Below, piece by piece: positions 54,734-63,757 of a stretch of 64,000 nt of DNA. The notes below the pieces were generated by a model. It was given only the letters and a program-made list of their open reading frames with translations. It did no database searches and was not told where the DNA came from. The stretch comes from Sporanaerobacter acetigenes DSM 13106 (GTDB lineage Bacteria; Bacillota; Clostridia; Tissierellales; Sporanaerobacteraceae), in the NCBI RefSeq assembly GCF_900130025.1, contig NZ_FQXR01000010.1, forward strand, positions 1 to 64,000, written 5' to 3'. Positions within the stretch are counted from its first letter, which is position 1; each line of letters opens with the position of its first letter. The position numbers were made by a program, and so were the translations under genes.

Positions 54734-56488
54734 TTATGCAATAGAATCTGCATCTGAATCCATACTTTGTTCCTTCAAAAATCTGTAATAATATCCCTTC
54801 TTTTCTACCAATTCTTCAAAGTTCCATTTTTCCACTGCTTTTCCTTTATGTATTACATATATGACATCTGCATCTTTTATTGAGGATAACCTGTGAGCTA
54901 TTTCTATGACTGTTTTATCTTTTAAAAATTCTTTCATGTTTTCGGATATTTCTTTCTGAGATATGTTGTCTAAGGCTGAGGTTGCTTCATCAAATATTAT
55001 TATTTTTGAATTACTCAATATGGCTCTTACTATGGCTATTCTTTGTTTTTGTCCTCCTGACAGTTTTACTCCTCTTTCTCCTACTATTGTGTCAAATCCT
55101 TGGGGAAGATTTAAGATGAAATCATAGATCCCCGCTTTTTTACATAAATCTTCTACATAGTTCCTATCTTTATTTTTTTCTAAGGTTAAATTGTTTATGA
55201 TTGTATCGTCGAATAATAAAAGATCTTGGGTTACTATTGAGATCTCTTTTCTTATACTTTTCAAATTGTATTCTTTTAATGGTATTCCGTCTATTATTAT
55301 GTTCCCTTCGTCTGTATCCCAAGGTCTGTACAAAAGTTCGATTATTGTTGTTTTCCCACATCCACTTGCTCCTACCAATGCTGTCGCTTTTCCGTTTTCA
55401 AATTTTAAATTTATCTTATCCAAGATTTTATTGCCTTTATTATAAGAAAAGCTGACTTCGTTGAATGAGATATTTCCTTTGAAGGCATCGGTACATCTTT
55501 TACCTTTATTGTCTTGTTTTATGGTTATTGGTTCGTCCATTATATTAAATACTCGGTTAATTGAGACTGAAGTTCTCTGTATTTTGGTGTTTGCGTTTAT
55601 TATTTCCATGCAAGGTCCTATGAACATTCCTACATATTGCTGAAATGCAATGAGTTCACCGAAGGTCATCTCTTTGTTTATTATTTTATATCCCCCGTAT
55701 CCATAGATTAATATTGTTATTAAGCTGCCCAGAAATCTTCCCCATGAGGAATTGCAGGAAATTATGACGTCAAGTTTTACGAATTTTTTTATGATGCTTT
55801 TTTCTTTGTGTATATAGTTTTTAAAGAATTTAAATACGGATTTTGTTATTACTACGTTCATTATGTTCGATATGTATTCTTCTATTATGTTTGATATGTT
55901 TCCTGCTTTGTTTCTTATTTCACTTATTCTTTCCGATATGATCTTGTTGAATTTAAATTGGCTGAACATCAGAATGAATTGAAGTAATACAACTAAAATC
56001 AGCAGGCTCGATTCCATTTTTATTAGAAAGAATAAAGCCATGACGGCTGTGAAAATGTCTATTATTAATGAGAATAATACGTCGACTCCGAAGCTTTCTA
56101 TGGTGTATATGTCGTTTTCTATGGTGCTGAGTATATTCCCAGTTTTTATGTTTGTAAAATAATTTCCCGATAGTTTTGATATATGTTTTAGGATATTCAT
56201 CTTCAAATTGATTGAGACTTTTTTCTGCATCTTGGAATACATATACTGCAGTATTATATTGAGCATGGCTGTTATGAGGCTTATTAAACCGTATAATATT
56301 GCAAGTTTTATCAATAATTTAATATTGCTCCCCTTTATGGCATCGTCAAGGATTCTCTTTATCAGCTGAGGCTGAAAAAGACCCAATACAGATATGGAGA
56401 GCATTATGATAAAGTATATAAGCATAATGCCTTTACTGTTTTTTAACAATATTTTTAAAAACCTTTTTATGTTTTTCCTTTCGTTCAT
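54734..56488 (-). CDS. ABC exporter, fused membrane and ATPase domains
   Basis: This 584-residue half-transporter has six membrane segments (about 17-290) and a C-terminal ATPase: Walker A GASGCGKTT, signature LSGGQKQR and Walker B IIIFDEATSALD. It lacks the N-terminal C39 peptidase of bacteriocin exporters, so leader removal must be done by another enzyme, fitting the adjacent S8 protease. It is the last major gene of the RiPP operon and most likely exports the modified peptide. GATGGAGAT precedes ATG at 56488. Confidence 0.92.
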   Translation of the reverse strand: MNERKNIKRFLKILLKNSKGIMLIYFIIMLSISVLGLFQPQLIKRILDDAIKGSNIKLLIKLAILYGLISLITAMLNIILQYMYSKMQKKVSINLKMNILKHISKLSGNYFTNIKTGNILSTIENDIYTIESFGVDVLFSLIIDIFTAVMALFFLIKMESSLLILVVLLQFILMFSQFKFNKIISERISEIRNKAGNISNIIEEYISNIMNVVITKSVFKFFKNYIHKEKSIIKKFVKLDVIISCNSSWGRFLGSLITILIYGYGGYKIINKEMTFGELIAFQQYVGMFIGPCMEIINANTKIQRTSVSINRVFNIMDEPITIKQDNKGKRCTDAFKGNISFNEVSFSYNKGNKILDKINLKFENGKATALVGASGCGKTTIIELLYRPWDTDEGNIIIDGIPLKEYNLKSIRKEISIVTQDLLLFDDTIINNLTLEKNKDRNYVEDLCKKAGIYDFILNLPQGFDTIVGERGVKLSGGQKQRIAIVRAILSNSKIIIFDEATSALDNISQKEISENMKEFLKDKTVIEIAHRLSSIKDADVIYVIHKGKAVEKWNFEELVEKKGYYYRFLKEQSMDSDADSIA

Positions 56489-56523
56489 TTTTTCATCTCC
56501 ATCATTATCTATGTTAATGGAAA

Positions 56524-57549
56524 TTATATATTATCTTTTTGATATGATAAGGTCTTTGCTACAAGATTCGTTAGGGTTTCTATTGATACGAAATCATATC
56601 TTGATATATTAGGATAATCAAATTTAATATTAAATTCTCCTTCCAGTTTCTTTAACACTTCAAAGCAGTTATCATATGTTAATCCGATCTTTCTGCTGAA
56701 AAGGCTGTATTCATATATACCATCAGATTCATCTAATTTTAGTGCTTCTTTTACGGCATCCGCTGTCTTTAAAAGAATGGGACTATTTTTGTCATATAAA
56801 TTTTTCTTAAAGTCGGGGTACCTTTTGCTTGCTTCCAAATCCTTTTCTGTCCAGTTGTTTCTACAAGCCATCCTTTCGAGTTTGTCATTTAATGATTCAA
56901 ATGTCATTTCCGGTTCTTCCGATAACATACGGGCAATCTTTCCCGTAAGTTTTCCCGCTGCCTGACTGTTGCATTTTCCGAACAGAGCATAAGAATTTCC
57001 TGGTTTGCAGTTCATATACGGGTTATTGTCCATGATGCACTGAATATCTTTATCTTTGTTGTACCAGAAAGAGTTCTCATCTTCCAATATAAAACCCTTA
57101 ACACCTATAACATTGTCAAAGGAAGCAGGATAGCTTTTCTCAAATCCGTTTGCAAGGGAACATACAATTATCTTGCCTTTTTCTTTCAACTTCCTGCATA
57201 TTCCGTACAGATCTTCCACTTCTTCATTTTCTATAACCGACAAGCTCAAATTTATAAGCCTGAAATCCTTATCCAAGAAATACTTTAAGGCTTCTTCTAA
57301 TATCTGTATGTTTGTCCTTCCCATTTCATCAAGGACTTTCACCGCAAATATTTTCACATCCTTGAATTCTCTCTTTATAACGGAGGCACAGGAAGTCCCA
57401 TGGCCGTTTTCATCTTCATAATTATCATCTACCGTTATATATTCATCATCACAGCTAAAAGACATTCCTCCTATTATATTATCTTTCAGATATTCGTGAT
57501 TTTTATCAACTCCCGTATCCATCAGTACTGCCTTTACTTTATTTTTCAT
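56524..57549 (-). CDS. Subtilisin-like (S8) protease with ACP-like C-terminal domain
   Basis: This is about 341 residues without signal peptide. The catalytic triad is Asp11 (AVLMDTGVD), His50 (ENGHGTSCAS) and Ser195 (GKCNSQAAG, in place of GTSxA), with oxyanion Asn134 (SLANGF). Residues about 262-335 (FSRKIGLTYDNCFEVLKKLE then GEFNIKFDYPNIS) resemble an acyl carrier protein, but the DSL serine is replaced, so it cannot carry phosphopantetheine. It is intracellular and most likely removes the leader of the precursor peptide. Start at 57549 follows AAAGGTGG. Confidence 0.87.
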   Translation of the reverse strand: MKNKVKAVLMDTGVDKNHEYLKDNIIGGMSFSCDDEYITVDDNYEDENGHGTSCASVIKREFKDVKIFAVKVLDEMGRTNIQILEEALKYFLDKDFRLINLSLSVIENEEVEDLYGICRKLKEKGKIIVCSLANGFEKSYPASFDNVIGVKGFILEDENSFWYNKDKDIQCIMDNNPYMNCKPGNSYALFGKCNSQAAGKLTGKIARMLSEEPEMTFESLNDKLERMACRNNWTEKDLEASKRYPDFKKNLYDKNSPILLKTADAVKEALKLDESDGIYEYSLFSRKIGLTYDNCFEVLKKLEGEFNIKFDYPNISRYDFVSIETLTNLVAKTLSYQKDNI

Positions 57550-57578
57550 ATGTACCACCTTTGCTCACTATAAAACAT

Positions 57579-58241
57579 CTATTGAATTTTTCCGTCTACT
57601 ATAGAAATCACTCTCTCTGCTTTCTTAGCTATACTGGTATTGTGGGTTATAACTATCAGCGTTTGATTGAATTCCTTGCTGGACATTTCAAGAAGCTCCA
57701 TTACTTCTTCAGTAGTTTTTGTATCCAAATTTCCCGTAGGTTCGTCTGCAAGTATTATACTTGGCTTTGCTGCCAATGCCCTTCCTATAGCTACTCTCTG
57801 CTGCTGCCCTCCTGAAAGCTGATTTGGAAAATGTTCTCGTCTTTCAGTGAGTCCCAAAAAATTTATCAGTTTATCTATATATTCTTTATCAGGTATTTTT
57901 TTATCAAGTCTTATTGGCAGCTCTATATTTTCTCTTACTTTTAATACAGGTATTAAATTATACTGCTGAAATACAAACCCTATATTTGTTCTCCTGTATT
58001 TAGCCAGCATGTCCTCCGAAAATTTATATATATCATCACCGTTTATTTCAACGGTACCTTTCGTTGGTCTGTCAAGGCCTCCCAGAAGATGAAGAAGCGT
58101 CGATTTCCCGCTTCCGCTGGGTCCTATTATTGCTACAAACTCTCCTTTATCTACTCTCATATTTATATTCTTCAATGCATATACTCTATTTTCATCTTCT
58201 CCGTAAATCTTATTTAAGTTTACAGTTTTTAATATAGGCAT
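57579..58241 (-). CDS. ABC transporter ATPase (MacB/LolD type)
   Basis: This 220-residue protein has Walker A GPSGSGKST, Q-loop FVFQQYNLIPVLKVRENI, signature LSGGQQQR and Walker B IILADEPTGNLD. This subfamily pairs with FtsX-like permeases for peptide immunity or export. The matching permease lies directly upstream. AAAGGGGAT precedes ATG at 58241. Confidence 0.93.
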   Translation of the reverse strand: MPILKTVNLNKIYGEDENRVYALKNINMRVDKGEFVAIIGPSGSGKSTLLHLLGGLDRPTKGTVEINGDDIYKFSEDMLAKYRRTNIGFVFQQYNLIPVLKVRENIELPIRLDKKIPDKEYIDKLINFLGLTERREHFPNQLSGGQQQRVAIGRALAAKPSIILADEPTGNLDTKTTEEVMELLEMSSKEFNQTLIVITHNTSIAKKAERVISIVDGKIQ

Positions 58242-58327
58242 AAATTAAATCCCCTTTCATTATTTTTCTATTTTATAATACTTACAGGTTCAACTTATTT
58301 ATAATTTTTCTTATTTTTTAAAAATTT

Positions 58328-60895
58328 TTATTCATTATTTCTTATCATATCAACTACTGCTGTTTTTCTTATATTCATAGATGATAAATATGTTGTTAAA
58401 ATTGTTATTATAAAGTTTACAACGATAATAAAGAGATATTCCCTCCATTGTATCTTAAAAATAGGATTTATATATATAGTTAGATATTTCTTATATAAGA
58501 TATACTGAACTAGCACTCCGAATATAATTACCGCCATGCTTGATATGGCTCCGTATAGGGAACCTTCCATTAAAAACATCTCCTTAAGGCTTTTGTCCGT
58601 AGTGCCGATAGCTCTCAGCATCCCAAATTCCTTCATTCGAGATGCGATATTGTATTTAATGTTGTTTGCTATATTAAATACTCCCATAATAAACAGCACC
58701 ATTACAATTGCATTCATAAATCTCTGCTTATTTTTATTCAATATATTAAAGTTTTCTATTTCTTTATCCAAATCTCTTAGAATTACTCCCGGCTTCTTCT
58801 CAATTACCGATTTAATTTTGTTGTTCAAAACATTGTGATTTATTCCTCTTTCTTTGTTTACGCTTACAATTTTATACTGAGTTATTCCGGTATCCTTTTT
58901 AAATATATCCGAAGATAAGACAACATCAACACTGTTATCCGTAGTATAATAATTATCATAATCCAGAAGATTGTTTACCACCGCTCCCACAGTATACTCC
59001 TTATACTCATAGCTTTCATCATTATAATTGACTTTCCATCCCTCTTCCGTATTTGTCCCCTTGGTTGAAAAAGCAATTCTTACTTTATCTCCTATTTTAA
59101 AGTTTGCAACATAAGGATTTTTATTTTCCGTATTGACAGGATTAGGTATCCTTATAACGGCAATATTTTCTTTTTTCATCTTGTCAATATCGATTTCTCC
59201 TTTTACCAAGTATTTTCTCAGTTTGTCAAGGGATTCATCGTCATAGCCGTACATATTATTTTTTAAAATATATTCTTCCGATCTGTCCGCTGCCTTTAAA
59301 TTCTTGACTAACATCCCGTTCATTATATCTTTTGTATAAGGCTTGCTGTTTACGTCTTCAAAATACATTGGCTCCGATATATGTTCTCTGCTTGTCATCA
59401 GCCTCGAATACATTACCTGTATGGCGGATAAATCCTTCACTCCCTTCAAAAATTTTATTTCTTCTAATTCATCGCTGCTCAATCCGTCCGTTTTTTTTGC
59501 ACCGGGTACAAAATTTATCTTATAGTCCGAATTGTATCCCATCATATCTGATATGTTGTCTGCCTGCCCTTTTTCCATAAAACTTAAGTAACTTGCGTTT
59601 ATAAACAATACTCCCGCAATACTTATTGATAAAACAATCATCAGAAAGCTCCTGCCGTTGGAAAGAATATTCCTTATAGTTATGATTGAATATACTGACA
59701 AATTATTCCTTGATGCTGCCTTTTTATAGGTTTCCTTCTTGTGATTTTTTCCCTTGCCTAAATTTTTCCTTATAGCTTCTATAGGTGATATCTTTGATAT
59801 GGTCATACATACTGCCACAGTAATCAGAAGTATAACCGATACTATAATAAATACAGGTATAATGAAAGCTTCCTTTGGTATAACAAGCTTCCCTATAGTA
59901 ACGGCTCCTTCTGTGAATACATTTCCGACTAAACCGCTTAATAACTCTGATCCGATTAGTCCCAACAAATAACCTATTGGAATGCTTATGGCACTTAAAA
60001 CGACTAGTTCACATAATGTTATTCCGACCACCTGCTTCCTGCTGCTCCCTACGGCTAATAAAATTCCATATTCCGATATCCTCTCAAGGATGGATATGCT
60101 GTATATCCCGTATATAACTATGAAAGAAACTGCCAACACTATAAAAAATGAAAAAACAGTATTTTTATCAATATTATATAAATTTTTGTAAGCCTCTATT
60201 AATTCCCTGTTTTTTATTATGTTATCGCTCTTCATATTTAGTTTCTTGGACAGTAAGGCTGTTGATTTGTCTATACTGTTCTCATCCTTAAAAGTCACCA
60301 TGCCCACATTCGTATTTCCCTCAAAATTATGAGCCAGAGGCAAAAATACTTGAAGTGTCATTGTCCTTTTAAATTCAGACCTGTCTCTTAATATACCAAC
60401 TAATTTATATGTCCTTTCTTCATTTCTGTCTTTCAGTTTGAGTCTTACACTACTGCCTACCTTGAGTTCTTCTCCAAGTACGTCTAAAACCCACTCTTCG
60501 GCGGCAATTTCATTATCATTTTTCGGATATCTCCCTTCTTTGATAAATGAATTCTCATTAAAAGAACTTCCTAATTTTATGTATTCTGTATTTGCTCTTA
60601 TAACATATAAATAAAAATCATCACTTAAGGCAACTGAATCATAGTATCCTGCAAATCCTCTGTCTTTTATCGACTTGTCTTTTTTAATTTTTTCTATCCG
60701 GATATTGTCTAAATTTTTAAAAACAGTATTATAGCTCCCCATCTCGTATTTTACACGGTCAACATCTGCCTGATTGGCACTTTTATTTAATATTGTGATA
60801 CTTACAATAATGGCAACACTCAAAATCATGCCAATCAAAATAGAAAAAGTCCTTTTTTTATAATACCTTATATATTTTAACGATAATTTAAACAT
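58328..60895 (-). CDS. FtsX-like ABC permease (peptide immunity/export)
   Basis: This is about 855 residues with two FtsX-type membrane domains: one N-terminal anchor, a large extracytoplasmic domain, three segments (about 245-385), a fourth (about 425), a second extracytoplasmic domain and three C-terminal segments (about 735-850). The motifs ISEYGILLAVGSSRKQVVG and MKEFGMLRAIGTTDKSLKEM mark both FtsX loops. It pairs with the next ATPase. In peptide clusters this type confers self-immunity or moves peptides across the membrane. AAGGAGG precedes ATG at 60895, right after the precursor gene. Confidence 0.9.
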   Translation of the reverse strand: MFKLSLKYIRYYKKRTFSILIGMILSVAIIVSITILNKSANQADVDRVKYEMGSYNTVFKNLDNIRIEKIKKDKSIKDRGFAGYYDSVALSDDFYLYVIRANTEYIKLGSSFNENSFIKEGRYPKNDNEIAAEEWVLDVLGEELKVGSSVRLKLKDRNEERTYKLVGILRDRSEFKRTMTLQVFLPLAHNFEGNTNVGMVTFKDENSIDKSTALLSKKLNMKSDNIIKNRELIEAYKNLYNIDKNTVFSFFIVLAVSFIVIYGIYSISILERISEYGILLAVGSSRKQVVGITLCELVVLSAISIPIGYLLGLIGSELLSGLVGNVFTEGAVTIGKLVIPKEAFIIPVFIIVSVILLITVAVCMTISKISPIEAIRKNLGKGKNHKKETYKKAASRNNLSVYSIITIRNILSNGRSFLMIVLSISIAGVLFINASYLSFMEKGQADNISDMMGYNSDYKINFVPGAKKTDGLSSDELEEIKFLKGVKDLSAIQVMYSRLMTSREHISEPMYFEDVNSKPYTKDIMNGMLVKNLKAADRSEEYILKNNMYGYDDESLDKLRKYLVKGEIDIDKMKKENIAVIRIPNPVNTENKNPYVANFKIGDKVRIAFSTKGTNTEEGWKVNYNDESYEYKEYTVGAVVNNLLDYDNYYTTDNSVDVVLSSDIFKKDTGITQYKIVSVNKERGINHNVLNNKIKSVIEKKPGVILRDLDKEIENFNILNKNKQRFMNAIVMVLFIMGVFNIANNIKYNIASRMKEFGMLRAIGTTDKSLKEMFLMEGSLYGAISSMAVIIFGVLVQYILYKKYLTIYINPIFKIQWREYLFIIVVNFIITILTTYLSSMNIRKTAVVDMIRNNE

Positions 60896-60926
60896 ATAAT
60901 ATACCTCCTTATTGACAAAATACAAA

Positions 60927-61091
60927 TTAAGTTAATGTACTTACATAACTTGGTGCTTCACCTTGCTTATGACAATCATCTTGACAGTCTTGACCTCTTT
61001 GGTAAACAACACTTTGTCCTGGTTTAGTACAATTATCTTGTGCAATAATATCGACTAATTTTTTATCATTAATTTTTTTAATCTTCAGCAT
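60927..61091 (-). CDS. RiPP precursor peptide (54 aa, three cysteines)
   Basis: ATG at 61091 follows AGGAGGGG at perfect spacing. The 54-residue product begins MLKIKKINDKKLVDIIAQDN, a charged helical leader, and its second half is core-like with Cys21, Cys36 and Cys40 (QDCQDDCHKQG) and the tail APSYVSTLT. There are no aromatic or hydrophobic clusters, so it is not a plain bacteriocin. It lies between the second radical SAM gene and the permease gene, all on one strand. Cys plus two radical SAM/SPASM enzymes suggests thioether (sactipeptide- or ranthipeptide-like) crosslinks; the leader/core border is not visible. Confidence 0.85.
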   Translation of the reverse strand: MLKIKKINDKKLVDIIAQDNCTKPGQSVVYQRGQDCQDDCHKQGEAPSYVSTLT

Positions 61092-61122
61092 ATTCTCCCC
61101 TCCTTCCCGATTTGATTTATTT

Positions 61123-61158
61123 ATTCCGGTAATTACAGCAAATTATTATTGCCGGAAT
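61123..61158 (-). promoter_or_regulatory. Hairpin between radical SAM gene and precursor gene
   Basis: ATTCCGG (61123-61129) pairs with CCGGAAT (61152-61158); no T run follows on the minus strand, so it is not a normal terminator. It lies 30 bp upstream of the precursor gene and may be a processing or stability site that raises precursor mRNA over enzyme mRNA. Confidence 0.5.
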
Positions 61159-61177
61159 TAATCCTTAAAAACATAGT

Positions 61178-62200
61178 TTATATACATTTATTTAAACTAT
61201 ATTTAAGATTTTCAACTGCACAATGTATTGCCGGAGGAGTAAAATAATCACCTGTAGTCAGCTTATTTACTATTCTGCATCTTGAGCCGTCACAATAATT
61301 ATATATACTGCAGCCTCTGCATGCACATTCTCTTTCACATTCTGATTCATATATTATTTTATTTCTTCTATCTTCATCTAAACCAGAAAAAATATTTCCC
61401 ATTTTAAACCCTTTCCTGCCGGCAGAAGCAATACATGGATATAAATCTCCGTTTGAATATATATTTATGCTTTTATTCCCCATATTACATTTTCCTTTAT
61501 TAATATATTGAGGTTTTTCTAATAATGATATATGAACATTTGATGTTCCCCTTGCCTTTATATATTCTCTCAACTTAATTATTGTTATTTTCAAACATTC
61601 CACATCATCCTCATCCCAATTAATATCATAATTATTGCTGGCCGGTACAATATATTTAAAGCCTTCATCAATTAAAAACTTAATATCATCATAAAGATTA
61701 TAAACAGTATTTGAATCATAGGTCATTCTAATTCTAATGTTACCTATTTCTCTTTCTAAAATTTCAGCATTTTTTAAAACTTTTTCAAAACTGCTATTGC
61801 CATCTTTAAAAGGCCTCATAGTATCCTGCGTTTTTTTGTTCCCATCTAAACTAACCGTTAAGTCGTATATTTCGTTCTTTAAAAATAAAATTATATCTTT
61901 ATCTAATATCGTACCATTTGTAGTTATCGCAAATTTAAAATTTTTATCTTTCTTTCTATAATTTATTTTTTTTACTATATCTTCTATTAAATTAAACTCA
62001 ATTAATGGTTCTCCTCCATGAAATCTTACCATAAGATAATCATTCACGTTATCTTTATATTTACCGAAATTTTCAAATATAAATTCAATCGACTTATCAA
62101 TAATTAGTTTTGGCATAGAAAAATTACTTTTTTCATCACCTACATAACAATACTTGCAATTCATATTACATTTATTTGTTATCCATAACGTTATTGACAT
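61178..62200 (-). CDS. Radical SAM/SPASM peptide maturase (second)
   Basis: This 340-residue protein has the radical SAM cluster motif CNMNCKYC (Cys11, Cys15, Cys18) at the very N-terminus, RFHGGEPLIEF for SAM binding, and a SPASM-type C-terminus with CNMGNKSINIYSNGDLYPC and ECERECACRGCSIYNYCDG for auxiliary clusters. It lacks an N-terminal recognition domain, unlike its neighbour. It overlaps that gene by 10 bp, so both are coupled. It probably installs a second crosslink or other change on the precursor. GGGGTG precedes ATG at 62200. Confidence 0.92.
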   Translation of the reverse strand: MSITLWITNKCNMNCKYCYVGDEKSNFSMPKLIIDKSIEFIFENFGKYKDNVNDYLMVRFHGGEPLIEFNLIEDIVKKINYRKKDKNFKFAITTNGTILDKDIILFLKNEIYDLTVSLDGNKKTQDTMRPFKDGNSSFEKVLKNAEILEREIGNIRIRMTYDSNTVYNLYDDIKFLIDEGFKYIVPASNNYDINWDEDDVECLKITIIKLREYIKARGTSNVHISLLEKPQYINKGKCNMGNKSINIYSNGDLYPCIASAGRKGFKMGNIFSGLDEDRRNKIIYESECERECACRGCSIYNYCDGSRCRIVNKLTTGDYFTPPAIHCAVENLKYSLNKCI

Positions 62201-63441
62201 AAATATTCACCCCACACTCTTTTAAATAAAATTGGTTTTAATTTATCACACCTATTAGAAAAATTTCTAATATTTTTAATATCTACCAAGCTTCCCGGAC
62301 AAGTCCAACAAAATATATTAACTTTACAATCTCGGCATTCCGAAAATCTTTTATAAATAACATCCTCTAACAAATCATAATTTTTGGTAAATAATTTATC
62401 GGCAAAATCATTCGAACATAAGTTCCCTAATAACATATTTTCGTTCATAAAACTAGGGCAAGGATAAACATCCCCATTATATCTTACGATAACTTCTTCA
62501 CTCCCTGCACTGCATGTACATATATTAATCGAACCGCTATAATCGTCGGAAAGATACTTTTTAGATATAAAAAATTTTCCTCCACTATCATCTAAAAAAT
62601 ACCCATCATTATATTTTCCTCTACCTATAGGTGAGAATCTCCTTAGCACAGGATGAGTCCCCAAACTTTTGTTTAATTCAATAAACTTTTCTTCCATGTC
62701 CTCATTTTTATCACCTACAACCATCGACAAAGTTATATTATTATAGTTCACCTTTTTCAATTTTTCTATATTCTTTATAACTTTTTTAAATACACCCTTA
62801 CCCCTAATTTGTGAACAGCTTTTTTCATCAATACCGTCGATACTAATATCTATTTTATCAACATTTTCTACTAAAAAGTTTATATTTTCATCATCGATTA
62901 ATGTTGCATTAGTTGCTAATATTATTTCCCCGCTATACTTATTTCTTAAATATATTAATAATTCTATAAAATCTTTTCTAATCATGGGTTCTCCCCCACT
63001 CAACATTATTGAATCAGGGTTCCAAGGTAGTACCCTATCAAAAAGAGTTTTTATCTGTACTGTTGAGAGTTCATATCTATGATTAATATCCGCATCTACA
63101 CAACAATGGATACATTTCAAATTACATCTATTAGTCAGTTCAAAACTGATGGATTTAATATTCTTAGATTTAAAAGTATTATTAACAAGCTTTTTATTAA
63201 AAAGTCTGTTATAGACTTCTGTCATAAACTTTTTATCTTCATCATTTACTATGCAGTTATTTAATTCATTAATATTTAATTCATTAATATTTAATTTATT
63301 ATTTACGGCATATTTAAATATATCATATACTTCCTTCGACACCCTAATCCATTGTCCATTTTTTCTATTATATATTACAACTTTATTATCACATTCAATA
63401 GTGCGTGTATAATTACTAAAAGCAATCTTTGGAAGGTTCAT
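62191..63441 (-). CDS. Radical SAM/SPASM peptide maturase with RRE-like N-terminus (first)
   Basis: This is about 416 residues. Residues 1-90 form a small winged-helix-like, PqqD/RRE-type domain (VIYNRKNGQWIRVSKEVYDI) with a short tandem repeat NINELNINELN. The radical SAM domain has CNLKCIHC (Cys106, Cys110, Cys113) and LSGGEPMIRKDFI. The SPASM region has CPSFM and CRDCKVNIFCWTC (C-x2-C-x5-C-x2-C). RRE domains bind RiPP leaders, so this is the likely primary maturase. I chose ATG at 63441 after TGGGGTG; a GTG lies 9 bp upstream. Confidence 0.92.
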   Translation of the reverse strand: MNLPKIAFSNYTRTIECDNKVVIYNRKNGQWIRVSKEVYDIFKYAVNNKLNINELNINELNNCIVNDEDKKFMTEVYNRLFNKKLVNNTFKSKNIKSISFELTNRCNLKCIHCCVDADINHRYELSTVQIKTLFDRVLPWNPDSIMLSGGEPMIRKDFIELLIYLRNKYSGEIILATNATLIDDENINFLVENVDKIDISIDGIDEKSCSQIRGKGVFKKVIKNIEKLKKVNYNNITLSMVVGDKNEDMEEKFIELNKSLGTHPVLRRFSPIGRGKYNDGYFLDDSGGKFFISKKYLSDDYSGSINICTCSAGSEEVIVRYNGDVYPCPSFMNENMLLGNLCSNDFADKLFTKNYDLLEDVIYKRFSECRDCKVNIFCWTCPGSLVDIKNIRNFSNRCDKLKPILFKRVWGEYLCQ

Positions 63442-63757
63442 TCTGTACACCCCATTTTAAAAATAATTCTTTAGGTTCACTTATAAAAATGATCACCCAT
63501 TATTTATTCACAGTCTGTTTATTACCCAAAACTATATTATTCTTTTTACTATTATGTCTGAATTGTAATGCAGCTAAAATATTGTTAATGTATTTATTTT
63601 ACAATGTCATTAAATCATATATTTCATATTTTATCAAGTATATATATAATATATTTTATAATTTAACAATGCATTGAAAATTGACATACTTTATTTTTAT
63701 GTTTATAATGAAATTGAAAATAATTTTAATATTAATTTTATAAAAGGAGAGTTTTCA
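63442..63757. promoter_or_regulatory. Divergent promoter region of the RiPP operon and its regulator
   Basis: Leftward: TTGATA (minus strand, 63637-63632) and TTTAAT (63614-63609), 17-base spacing. Rightward: TTGACA (63681-63686) and TATAAT (63704-63709), 17-base spacing, a perfect consensus. The palindrome CAATGCATTG (63668-63677) lies between the two -35 boxes and is a candidate repressor site. The leftward transcript would have a 165-base leader in which I see no hairpin or ORF. Confidence 0.65.

Noticed and set aside
54734-56488. ABC exporter considered as a peptidase-containing bacteriocin transporter
   Set aside because: The N-terminus starts directly with membrane helices; there is no C39 Cys/His domain.
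63233-63310. AT-rich repeated sequence considered as a regulatory repeat
   Set aside because: It is in the coding frame and encodes the NINELNINELN tandem in the radical SAM N-terminal domain.
62191-63441. Two radical SAM genes considered as PqqE- or heme-type enzymes
   Set aside because: No pqq or heme genes are nearby; the precursor, protease and exporter fit peptide maturation better.
63429-63677. 82-codon open frame in the divergent promoter region
   Set aside because: No ribosome binding site, very hydrophobic AT-driven composition, and it covers both the radical SAM start and the leftward promoter.
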